DNA of 64,000 nucleotides, from NCBI RefSeq assembly GCF_016862115.1, contig NZ_BOMI01000065.1, positions 27,261 to 91,260 of the forward strand, in the 5' to 3' direction. Within the stretch, counting starts at the first letter, position 1; every line of letters begins with the position of its first letter. The notes under the pieces were generated by a model. It did not search any database. It was not told the origin of the DNA and worked only from the letters and a program-made list of their open reading frames with translations. Positions 24,418 to 31,694 of the stretch are shown here, piece by piece. This DNA comes from Paractinoplanes deccanensis (GTDB taxonomy: Bacteria > Actinomycetota > Actinomycetes > Mycobacteriales > Micromonosporaceae). The translations under genes were made by a program, and so were the position numbers.

Positions 24418-25359
24418 ATGGAGCCCACCCCCTCCCCGCGCACGAGACTCTCCGCGTGGCCCTCGGAGAGGGAGCCTTCGCTGCGGTGGAAGATGGGCGA
24501 GGCCGTCGCACCCGACGACATCCGTTCCTCAGCGCGGGTCCGCGCCATTCTCGACGCGGCCGCCGCACCCGGCGTCTACGCCAAGTGGCAGGGCGCCCAC
24601 TGGGCCCTCGCGGCGCTGGCCGACCTCGGCTACCCGCCCGGTGACCCCGCCCTGCATCCGCTGCGCGAGCGGGTTCTGGCCGCCTGGCTCGACGACGCGT
24701 ACTACGTGGAGTTCGAAGCCTCCTCGAAGTCCACGGCCTACGGCCGGCGCGGCATGCCCGTCGTGCGGGGCCGCCACCGATGCCACGCCTCCCAGCAGGG
24801 CAACGCCCTCTGGTACCTGACCCGGCTCGGCCTGGCCGACGAACGCTGCGACGCCCTCGCCGAGCGCCTGCTCCACTGGCAGTGGCCCGACGGCGGATGG
24901 AACTGCGACAAGAACCCCGCGGCGGACACGTCGTCGTTCTGCGAGACCCTGCTGCCGATGCGCGGCCTGGCAGCCCACGGCCTGATCACCGAGGCGAAGC
25001 GGGCCGCCGAGGTCTTCCTGACCCGCCGGCTGGCCTTCCGGGTCAGCGACGGCTCGCTGATCCATCCGGAGTTCACCAAGCTGCACTACCCGCTCTACTG
25101 GCATTACGACATCCTGGGCGGCCTGAAGGCCCTCGCCGATCTCGGCCTGCTCGGCGACCCCCGCTGCGCCGACGCCCTCGACCTGCTCGAGTCCCTGCAA
25201 GTCGACGGCGGTTGGCCGGCACACGCCCGCTACTACACCACCACGACACCCGACCCGGTCGACTGGGGCGGCACCAGCACACGCCGCCCCAACCCCTGGG
25301 TCACCGCCGACGCCCTGCACGTCCTGCACACCGCCGGCCGCCGGTCCGGCAACCGGTGA
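24418..25359 (+). CDS. Alpha/alpha-toroid protein with QW-like motifs (prenyltransferase/squalene oxidase repeat type)
   Basis: 313 aa. Repeats of the terpenoid cyclase/prenyltransferase toroid are visible: WALAALADLGYPPGD, QQGNALWYLTRLGLAD, LLHWQWPDGGWNCDKNP, LGGLKALADLGLLGD and LLESLQVDGGWPAHARYY. The two QxxDGGW segments are QW motifs. There is no DxDD or DDxxD catalytic motif, so it is not an obvious terpene cyclase. Proteins of this stand-alone kind have no known reaction. The start could also be the internal ATG at 24493. The gene stands alone, convergent with a GNAT gene. Confidence 0.7.
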   Translation: MEPTPSPRTRLSAWPSEREPSLRWKMGEAVAPDDIRSSARVRAILDAAAAPGVYAKWQGAHWALAALADLGYPPGDPALHPLRERVLAAWLDDAYYVEFEASSKSTAYGRRGMPVVRGRHRCHASQQGNALWYLTRLGLADERCDALAERLLHWQWPDGGWNCDKNPAADTSSFCETLLPMRGLAAHGLITEAKRAAEVFLTRRLAFRVSDGSLIHPEFTKLHYPLYWHYDILGGLKALADLGLLGDPRCADALDLLESLQVDGGWPAHARYYTTTTPDPVDWGGTSTRRPNPWVTADALHVLHTAGRRSGNR

Positions 25360-25389
25360 CGCGTGCCTGGTGACGAATGAGCCTCTGCG

Positions 25390-26160
25390 CTATTGCAAGT
25401 AGAAGCAGCGGTCCGGGTGGACCGGCGCCAGCTCGAACCCGAGGGCGTGGTGCAGGTGGTAGCCGTCCGGTGAAGGGAAGGCGACGGCCTGGACGGCACC
25501 CTGGCGAGCGGCGGCCGCGAGCCGGACGCGGGTGAGCGCGGTGCCGATGCCGTGGCGGCGCCGGCCTGTGGTGACGCAACAGTGGACGAGCCACACGGCG
25601 TCCTCGAACTGGAACGAGGTCGCGGCTCCGACCGGAACACCCTGATGGTGGGCGGTCCAGTGCCGGATCGGACTGCCGGGCCCGAAGCCGAGGCGGGCGG
25701 CGACGTCGACGCGGCGGTCGAGTTCGCCGGGTTCGCCCCACCAGCCGTCGTCGGCGTACACGCGCTGGTTCTCCCGCAGCGCCTGGACGTCGGTCACCTC
25801 GCTGATCTGCCACGCCGGCGCGACGTCGTGGTCGAGGCCGGCCAGAGGGCGGCCCATGTTGTGCCCGGTGCGCTCCGGTTTCAGTCCTCGGTCGATCAGC
25901 CGGGCGGTCGCCTCCGGACCCGGCGGGCCGGTGACGAGCACCGAGGCGGGCACGGCCTTCTCGCGCAGCCAGTCGAGCAGCGCGTCCAGCTCGTCGGAGC
26001 CGGCAACCGACGGGTCGATGACGGCGCCGTTCTCGCTGTTGGAGTGCAGGCCCGTCGACACCGCGAACCCATCCCCGACGCTGGTCTGCGCGAAGCCGCC
26101 GGCGGCCAAGGCGCGAAACCACGCCGCCTGCGTCCGGAGCGCCAATCCAGAGATGTCCAC
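25390..26160 (-). CDS. GNAT-family N-acetyltransferase
   Basis: 256 aa. The C-terminal half carries the GNAT acetyl-CoA fold: VPVGAATSFQFEDAVWLVHCCVTTGRRRHGIGTALTRVRL (motif A, R-x-x-G-I-G-T) and VAFPSPDGYHLHHALGFELAP (motif B). The N-terminal half (DELDALLDWLREKAVPASVLVTG) is a degenerate GNAT-like domain, as in many 250-aa two-domain members. Substrate unknown. The IS630 relic lies 130 bp upstream. Confidence 0.8.
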   Translation of the reverse strand: MDISGLALRTQAAWFRALAAGGFAQTSVGDGFAVSTGLHSNSENGAVIDPSVAGSDELDALLDWLREKAVPASVLVTGPPGPEATARLIDRGLKPERTGHNMGRPLAGLDHDVAPAWQISEVTDVQALRENQRVYADDGWWGEPGELDRRVDVAARLGFGPGSPIRHWTAHHQGVPVGAATSFQFEDAVWLVHCCVTTGRRRHGIGTALTRVRLAAAARQGAVQAVAFPSPDGYHLHHALGFELAPVHPDRCFYLQ

Positions 26161-26292
26161 AAACGCAGGCTAGACCGATCAGGTAATCCGCACTGCCCAC
26201 CCACCTCTTCCCCGCGGCTTCCGCCACGGACAACGCGCACCGATCCGCCGCCGCAGCCGCTCTTGCCCCTTGGAGCGCCGTCGCCCCAGCTA

Positions 26293-27204
26293 GACCCCTT
26301 TCGGGGTGGAGGTCTCGTTCGAGTCCTTTGTGAGTCTTCTGGGGGATCGACGTCGTTGGGTGTTTTCGGTTGTTCTGGGTGTATGCGGTACGGCGATGGT
26401 GGTGGTGTTGATCAGGCGGAACGGGCACGGCGGGAGCAGGTCCGGCAGAGCGCGGCGGAGTTGTTCGCGCAGGGGTTGCGGGCGGTCGAGGTCGCGGCGC
26501 GGTTGCAGGTGTCGGCGAAGTCGGCGTATCAGTGGCGGCGTGCGTGGGTGCTGCGGGTCTGGTGTCTAAGGGCGCGTCGGGTCCGGACCCGAAACTGCCG
26601 GACGTGCAGTTGGCCCGGTTGTCCGAACGTCTCGAACAGGGCCCGGCCGCGGCCGGGTACGGCGATGATCAGCGGTGGACCCTCGCGCGGGTTGTCGCGC
26701 TGATCGCGACCATGTTCCATGTGAAAGTCGGTATCACCACGGCGTGGCAGGCGATGCGCCGGCTTGGCTACTGCGTGCAGATGCCGATCCATCGCGGAAT
26801 CGAGCGTGACGAGGCGGCGATCGAGCATTGGCGGCGGTATCAGTGGCCGTCGCTAAAAGAGTCGCCGCCCGTACCGGGGCATGGATCTGTTTCGCTGACG
26901 AATGCGGGCAGACGTTAAGAGCGTCCAAGGCCACCACCTGGGCGCCGCGGGGTGTGACGCCGGTGGTGAAGGTGACCGCGAAGAGCAGCGCCCGGGTGTC
27001 CGAGCTCAACCCGGCCGAGAAGGTCTGGTCGACGATGAAACGCAGCCTGGCCAACCACTGCCTGCGCACCGGCGCGGACCTGCTCACCGCGGTGAAGAAC
27101 CGCCTCAAACGCCAGCAATACCGCCCCGCGCTGCTCGACGGCTACCTCACCGGAACGGGTCTATCCCCACCAACCCCGGCCAGACCCCAACCCCGAAAGG
27201 TGTC
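26293..27204 (+). mobile_element. IS630-family insertion relic with intact ends
   Basis: 912 bp bounded by 14-bp terminal inverted repeats, GACCCCTTTCGGGG (26293-26306) and CCCCGAAAGGTGTC (27191-27204), 13 of 14 matching. Each end is flanked by TA (26291-26292, 27205-27206), the target duplication of IS630/Tc1 elements. The internal transposase gene is broken, so the element cannot move itself but could be mobilised by a related transposase. Confidence 0.85.
26383..27180 (+). pseudogene. IS630-type transposase, frameshifted and internally deleted
   Basis: Three frames carry successive parts. First, from ATG 26383, QVRQSAAELFAQGLRAVEVAARL then VSAKSAYQWRRAWV (helix-turn-helix). After a shift near 26555: YGDDQRWTLARVVALIATMF and TTAWQAMRRLGYCVQMPIHR. 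After a second shift near an A run at 26855: GAWICFADECGQTLRASKAT (first catalytic Asp) and TWAPRGVTPVVKV. That runs directly into SELNPAEKVWSTMKRSLANH (catalytic Glu region) and NRLKRQQYRPALLDGYL. The roughly 100 residues holding the second Asp are missing at about 26998. Confidence 0.85.
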
Positions 27205-27314
27205 TAGCCTCCGCCCGAGCGGGCGCGCCACCCGGGTGGGTTCGTCGCTCGGGCAGGTTCATTGCTCGGGCGAATTCGTCGCCCTGGCCCCGCGGGGGCG
27301 GGACCGTGTCGGGA

Positions 27315-27445
27315 GCTTACGCAGACCGCGCGTCGCTTGGGCGAGACCGCGCTCAGGCGTTTGCGCAACCGCACGCCGCCCGGACGAGACCGCGCTCGAA
27401 CGCTTACGCAAACCGCACGCCGCCCGGACGAGATCGATGCTCAAG
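27315..27445. repeat. Three tandem copies of a ~44-bp repeat
   Basis: Units at 27315-27358 (44 bp), 27359-27401 (43 bp) and 27402-27445 (44 bp) share GCTTACGCAaACCGCaCGcC (first half) and CGGACGAGACCGCGCTC (second half), with scattered substitutions. The last unit overlaps the stop codon of the CBM2 glycoside hydrolase gene by 5 bp. The 108 bp between the IS end and the repeats is GC-rich, with GCTCGGGC recurring. Confidence 0.75.
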
Positions 27446-29504
27446 CGCTGGTGCAGACCGTTCCGTTCAGGGTGAAGACGGTCGGCAGGACGTTGGGGCC
27501 GCTGTAGGAGCCGACGAAGCCGGCATTCGTCGACGCGCCCGGTGCCAGGCCGGCGTCGCTCGTCACGCGGACGGTGCGGGACTCCTGGGTCCATGTCGCG
27601 TTCCAGCCGCTGCTGACGCTCTGCCATGTGGTGGGCCAGGTGAAGGCCAGCGTCCAGCCGTTGACGGCGTTCACCCCGTTGTTGGTGATGTCGACGGAGC
27701 CCACGAAGCCGTTGCCCCAGTCGTTGGTGTCGCGGAAGCTGACCGTGCAGCTCGCGTTCGCCGGCGTGCCCGTCGTGAACGTCACCGGCGGTGACGCGGC
27801 GGAGAGGCGCCCGGCAGTGTCACGGGCGAGCACGTTCAGCGTGTAACGGCGGCCCGGGTCGAGGTTGCGGACCGTCAGCGACGTGCCGGTGGTTTCGCCG
27901 AGCAGCTCGCTGATGCCGCCGTTCTGCCGGTACACCTCGTACTTCACGCTGGCGGCCGTGGCGGGCCAGGAGATCGTGGCGGTGCGGTCCGTGGCGGTCG
28001 CGGTGGGCTGGGCGGGTGCCTTCGGCGCCACAGCGCCGGTGGTTGCCGGGTGCAGGGTGACCAGCTTGATGGCGTACGGCGGGAGGGTCTGCGCCGTTGC
28101 CGTGCTGCCCGTGCCCGTCGCCACGCCGTCGGCGCCGTTGGTGAACGTGGTGACCGCCGGTGCTGCCGACGCGGGGGCGAAGCCGTGGTAGTTCAGCGCG
28201 ACCGTGTGCTCCGCGTCCGGGTCCTTGTTGATCAGCAGGACGGCCAGGTCACCGTTGGCGCGTCGCACCGCGTGCGTGCTGACGAGGGCGTTGTCACTGC
28301 CCGTACCGACGAAACGGTCACCCGGCTTGGCGAAGTCGCCCATCAGCGACAGCGCGTGATAAGGCGCGAATGGCGTGTTCAGCGGCGGCTGGCAGACCGA
28401 GTTGTCGGCCGTGCAGTTGCCGCTGGAGAGCAGGCCGTAATCGCCGTAGTCGGTGCGCCCGGCCACGGTGGAGACCGTGCCGAGGCCGTTGTGGACGTTC
28501 CACCAGTGCACGGTGAAGACGCCCTGGGCGAGCAAGCCGCTGTAGACGTCCGCGAGGAAGAGCGCGCCCGGCTGCGTGTTGCGCCCCACGTCGACGTTGG
28601 TCTCGGTCATGCTGATCTGGATGCGGTCGGCGCGCTCCCCCACGTACCGGCTGATCTGATCTCGCAGCAGGGAGACCGCGTCCTGGATGTGCGCCGTCTT
28701 GGTGAGCGCCTCCGCCGGCGTGCTGCCGCCCGGATACCAGTGCACGTCGACGAAGTCGATGGCCGCGCCGGCCCGCGTCAGGACCTCCTGGTTCCAGCTG
28801 CCCTGATCGCCGGAGCCGACGATGCCGTCCGGCCAGTTGCCCGGCATGGTGAGCACGGCACCCACCTTGATCGACGGGTCGACAGCCTTCATGGCTTGCG
28901 CGTACGCGACGACGTGTGCCGCATACTCCTTGGGGCTCTTGTCCGCGTGGTTGTCCGCCTCCCACGCCGACCCGTAGTGCCCGTTGCCGTAGTTCTCGTT
29001 GCCGATCGTCCAGTACGTCGCGCCGTAGCCCTTCTCGACGTTGGCGTAACGCACCCAGTCGGCGGCCTCCTGCGCCGTACCCGTCCCGTAGTTCGCGATG
29101 ATCATCGGCTCGGCCCCGGTCCGCCGCGCGCCCGCCATGAACGTGTCGAAGTCCGTCCCCGGCGCGACGTAGCCGCCGGGCGCGGTGTGGTCGCGCCAGT
29201 GGTAGATGTCCGCGTACGACCCGCCCGGGTAACGCACCATCCGCACGCCGGCGTCGTTGAGCAGATCGGCCACCTCCGGCGTGCCGAGCTGCGAGTCCCA
29301 GATCGCGTGGTTGACACCGAGCGCCACATCGCCGACCGCGGCAAGCCCCGCCCGCACATCGACATCGACGCGTGTGGCCACGCCGGCAGCCGGCGCGGCC
29401 ATTCCAGCGGCGGCCTGCGCACCGCCCGGCGCCACGGCGACCGCGCCGGCCGCGACCATCACCGCGGCGACGGCCAACCCACGCCGAGCCAAAGAGAACA
29501 GCAC
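27441..29504 (-). CDS. Secreted clan GH-A glycoside hydrolase with FnIII and CBM2 domains
   Basis: 687 aa from a GTG preceded by GGAGG. The signal peptide (SLARRGLAVAAVMVAAGAVAVAPGGAQAA) runs to about 36. The catalytic TIM barrel (about 45-480) has acid/base E170 in TIGNENYGNGHYG and nucleophile E301 in ISMTETNVDVG, the clan GH-A layout; the details resemble GH39/GH51-type arabinofuranosidase/xylosidase relatives. A fibronectin III module follows (about 495-580, TATISWPATAASVKYEVYRQ). A C-terminal CBM2 (about 588-687) starts CTVSFRDTNDWGNGF. It acts outside the cell on plant polysaccharide. The CebR-like operator upstream suggests induction by cello-oligosaccharides. Confidence 0.85.
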   Translation of the reverse strand: MLFSLARRGLAVAAVMVAAGAVAVAPGGAQAAAGMAAPAAGVATRVDVDVRAGLAAVGDVALGVNHAIWDSQLGTPEVADLLNDAGVRMVRYPGGSYADIYHWRDHTAPGGYVAPGTDFDTFMAGARRTGAEPMIIANYGTGTAQEAADWVRYANVEKGYGATYWTIGNENYGNGHYGSAWEADNHADKSPKEYAAHVVAYAQAMKAVDPSIKVGAVLTMPGNWPDGIVGSGDQGSWNQEVLTRAGAAIDFVDVHWYPGGSTPAEALTKTAHIQDAVSLLRDQISRYVGERADRIQISMTETNVDVGRNTQPGALFLADVYSGLLAQGVFTVHWWNVHNGLGTVSTVAGRTDYGDYGLLSSGNCTADNSVCQPPLNTPFAPYHALSLMGDFAKPGDRFVGTGSDNALVSTHAVRRANGDLAVLLINKDPDAEHTVALNYHGFAPASAAPAVTTFTNGADGVATGTGSTATAQTLPPYAIKLVTLHPATTGAVAPKAPAQPTATATDRTATISWPATAASVKYEVYRQNGGISELLGETTGTSLTVRNLDPGRRYTLNVLARDTAGRLSAASPPVTFTTGTPANASCTVSFRDTNDWGNGFVGSVDITNNGVNAVNGWTLAFTWPTTWQSVSSGWNATWTQESRTVRVTSDAGLAPGASTNAGFVGSYSGPNVLPTVFTLNGTVCTSA

Positions 29505-29527
29505 ATCAGCCTCCGCCAAGACCGAGC

Positions 29528-29545
29528 ATTGGGAGCGCTCCCAAT
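29528..29545. promoter_or_regulatory. CebR-type operator
   Basis: An 18-bp perfect palindrome ATTGGGAGCGCTCCCAAT contains TGGGAGCGCTCCCA, the operator of the cellobiose-responsive LacI-family repressor CebR known from Streptomyces. It lies 24 bp upstream of the GTG of the CBM2 glycoside hydrolase on the minus strand. Confidence 0.8.
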
Positions 29546-29700
29546 ACTGGGCCGTCGAACGATGCCTGTCAATGCGCTCACTCGGTGATGGCGTAGGGCG
29601 GCACGCGGGCGCCGATTCCCTGGGCGCGGGAGGGGACCAGCGACGTTCACCAGCCGTTCGGGCCTGGTGTTCATCCGTCGGCGGCGCGCACGCTGACACC

Positions 29701-30642
29701 ATGTTCACGTCGCTGCCGCTGGCGGAGATGCTCAGGGCACAGGACCGCACCCGCGCCGCGGAGCTGGCCGCGTTCTCCGGCTGCCTTCGGGGTGGGGTCG
29801 CCGAGCACCTCGACCAGGGCGCGTCCGACGTCCGGATCTACGGGGCGGGCGTCTGGTTGTCGCAGGAGGTCTCGCCGATTCCGGGCGGCGGCACGCATCC
29901 CCTCGTGCTGGCCGATCCGTCGCTGCTCGATGGGGAGGAAACCGGCTCCGTGGTGTGGGCCCTGGACCATCCGCTTCTCCTCGCCCACCTGCGGGCCATG
30001 ACGGGTGGCGCCGCGCCGGCCCAGGATCTCGTCGCCGTGTCCGCCGACATGCCGCGTGAGCACTTCGAGGAGACGGGCAAGGCCGTCGCGGGCGGGCTGC
30101 GGGGCGTCTTCGGCGCCCGGGTGACGATGAACGGCGCACCGGGCATCCTGACCGCCGGGCACGTCACATCGCCCAACGCGACAAGCCAGGTGCACCGACG
30201 CGACGGGCACCAGGCGTGCGACGCGACGGGCGCGTGCGCTCCGGTTGTGTTCGCCTCCCATGCCGGCACCACGACGAGGCGGGAACCGCTCGCCGACGTG
30301 GCCGTGGTGGAGTTGCCGCAGCAGGCGACGAAGGATCAGCGGATCGGGGCGCCCACCGTTGCCGGGCCCGACGAGCAGCTGCGCCGGCTCGGAGGCTCCG
30401 GGCGGGGACGTCCGGGCGAGCGCTACCGAGCGCTGTGCACGTGGGTGCGGGTCAACAACCGGACCGGTTTGTGGGGTGACGTCTACATGACCGAGAAGCA
30501 GATCGGCAGGGCCGGCGACTCCGGTTCCGCGGTCGTGGACTCCCAGGGACGACTCGTCGGCCACTACCTCGGGGCCACGTCGGCGAACGGGTTCGTCCAG
30601 CAGATCTTCACGCAGCTTCCGCCGGGCTGCTCGGTGCCATGA
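29701..30642 (+). CDS. Trypsin-fold serine protease without signal peptide
   Basis: 313 aa from the ATG at 29701. The N-terminal region (about 1-120) is unrecognised. The chymotrypsin-like domain has a complete triad: H154 (GILTAGHVTS), D199 (LADVAVVELP) and S274 (GRAGDSGSAVV), with a glycine-rich oxyanion loop. No export signal or lipobox is seen, so it is probably cytosolic, unlike most trypsin-fold proteases. Its stop overlaps the start of a two-TM protein gene (ATGA). That pairing suggests a protease with a membrane partner or target; stress signalling or defence are both possible (inference). Confidence 0.75.
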   Translation: MFTSLPLAEMLRAQDRTRAAELAAFSGCLRGGVAEHLDQGASDVRIYGAGVWLSQEVSPIPGGGTHPLVLADPSLLDGEETGSVVWALDHPLLLAHLRAMTGGAAPAQDLVAVSADMPREHFEETGKAVAGGLRGVFGARVTMNGAPGILTAGHVTSPNATSQVHRRDGHQACDATGACAPVVFASHAGTTTRREPLADVAVVELPQQATKDQRIGAPTVAGPDEQLRRLGGSGRGRPGERYRALCTWVRVNNRTGLWGDVYMTEKQIGRAGDSGSAVVDSQGRLVGHYLGATSANGFVQQIFTQLPPGCSVP

Positions 30643-31055
30643 GAAGCCCGGTTCCGGTGTCCGCCGTGGCGGTCGCGGCAGTGGTCGCGCTCGTCGCCGC
30701 CGGCGCCGTGCTGCTGTTCGCCGGCGCGACGCTGTGGATCGTGACGCAGTGGACCCTGCTCCGCTTGATGACCGTGGTCGTCGCCGCGGTGGGCCTGCTC
30801 TTCCTGGGATGCGCCGCGGCGGTGGCCGCCGCCGGCCTCGTCACGCGGTCGGCCCCGCAAGCGGCCCAGCCGGCGGACGTGGACGACGAGAAAGACATGG
30901 AACACGCGGCCGAGGCCGCGGTCCAGGCGGCGGACGGCATCGGCAACGCCTTCGCCAGCGCGGGCTCCGCCGGGCGCTTGGCCATCGGCGGCAGCCTGCA
31001 CCTGTGGGCGGCGGGCACCCTCGCGGCCGTCGACTTCATCAACACCGCCACGTAG
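30639..31055 (+). CDS. Two-TM membrane protein coupled to the protease
   Basis: 138 aa. TM1 is about 8-32 (SAVAVAAVVALVAAGAVLLFAG), TM2 about 42-68 (LMTVVVAAVGLLFLGCAAAVAAAGL), then a soluble acidic and helical tail (DVDDEKDMEHAAEAAVQAADGIGNAFASAG) ending in a third weakly hydrophobic stretch. It overlaps the protease gene by 4 bp. No known family was recognised. Confidence 0.7.
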   Translation: MRSPVPVSAVAVAAVVALVAAGAVLLFAGATLWIVTQWTLLRLMTVVVAAVGLLFLGCAAAVAAAGLVTRSAPQAAQPADVDDEKDMEHAAEAAVQAADGIGNAFASAGSAGRLAIGGSLHLWAAGTLAAVDFINTAT

Positions 31056-31078
31056 CCCTCGTCACGCGACCGGCAAGC

Positions 31079-31660
31079 TCAGGCCGGGCGCACGTCCATC
31101 CCCAGCGCCATCGCGACCACCACCGCCTGGTCGGGTGTGATGATGGCCTGGCGGACGGCGGTGGCCGCCGGGTCGAGGGCGGTCAGGTCGCTGCCTCGCA
31201 GGTCGCAGCGGGTCAGGTCGGCCTGGTGGAGCTGGGCGCCGGAGAGGTCGGCGCCCGTGAGGGTGGCCCCCTGGCAGCGGGCGCCGGACAGGTCGGCCTC
31301 GCGCAGGCGCAGCCCGGTGAGGGTGGCGCTGGAGAGGTCGGCCGCGCGCAGGGTCGTGAAGGACCAGTCGCCGCCGTCGGCCGTCAGCAGGTCGAAGGAG
31401 CAGCGCTCGAAGGAGCTGCCCACCATCTTGCAGCTGGTCAGCGTGGCGTCGAAGAAGTTGCACGCCACGAACGTGCAGTTGAGGAAGGCGACGTCGGTCA
31501 TCTCGGCGCAGTTGAAGCGGGCGTTGCGGAACGTGCATCTGTCGAACTCGACGCCCTCCAGAGTGGTCTCACACAGGTCCAGGTCGACGAAGGTGTCGCC
31601 GGCGTGGGTCGAGCGCGAGCCCACGCCGGCGTCCCAGTCCTCGGTGCGCAGGGTTGCCAT
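31079..31660 (-). CDS. Pentapeptide-repeat protein
   Basis: 193 aa. The A(D/N)LxX repeats are clear from about residue 30 to 160: CETTLEGVEFDRCTFRNARFNCAEMTDVAF, LRAADLSSATLTGLRLREADLSGARCQGATLTGADLSGAQLHQADLTRCDLRGSDL. They form a right-handed quadrilateral beta helix. Some members mimic DNA and protect gyrase from quinolones, but most have no known role. The C-terminal AVRQAIITPDQAVVVAMALG helix is a common cap. It is convergent with the protease operon. Confidence 0.85.
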   Translation of the reverse strand: MATLRTEDWDAGVGSRSTHAGDTFVDLDLCETTLEGVEFDRCTFRNARFNCAEMTDVAFLNCTFVACNFFDATLTSCKMVGSSFERCSFDLLTADGGDWSFTTLRAADLSSATLTGLRLREADLSGARCQGATLTGADLSGAQLHQADLTRCDLRGSDLTALDPAATAVRQAIITPDQAVVVAMALGMDVRPA

Positions 31661-31694
31661 GCCCCGGCACGTTAGACGAGCGGTACGACAAGAA

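Noticed and set aside
24418..25359. Terpene cyclase starting a biosynthetic cluster
   Set aside because: QW-like repeats are present but no DxDD or DDxxD catalytic motif, and no prenyl-chain synthase or tailoring genes are adjacent.
27315..27445. CRISPR-like array
   Set aside because: The repeats are contiguous and imperfect with no spacers between them, and no cas genes are present.
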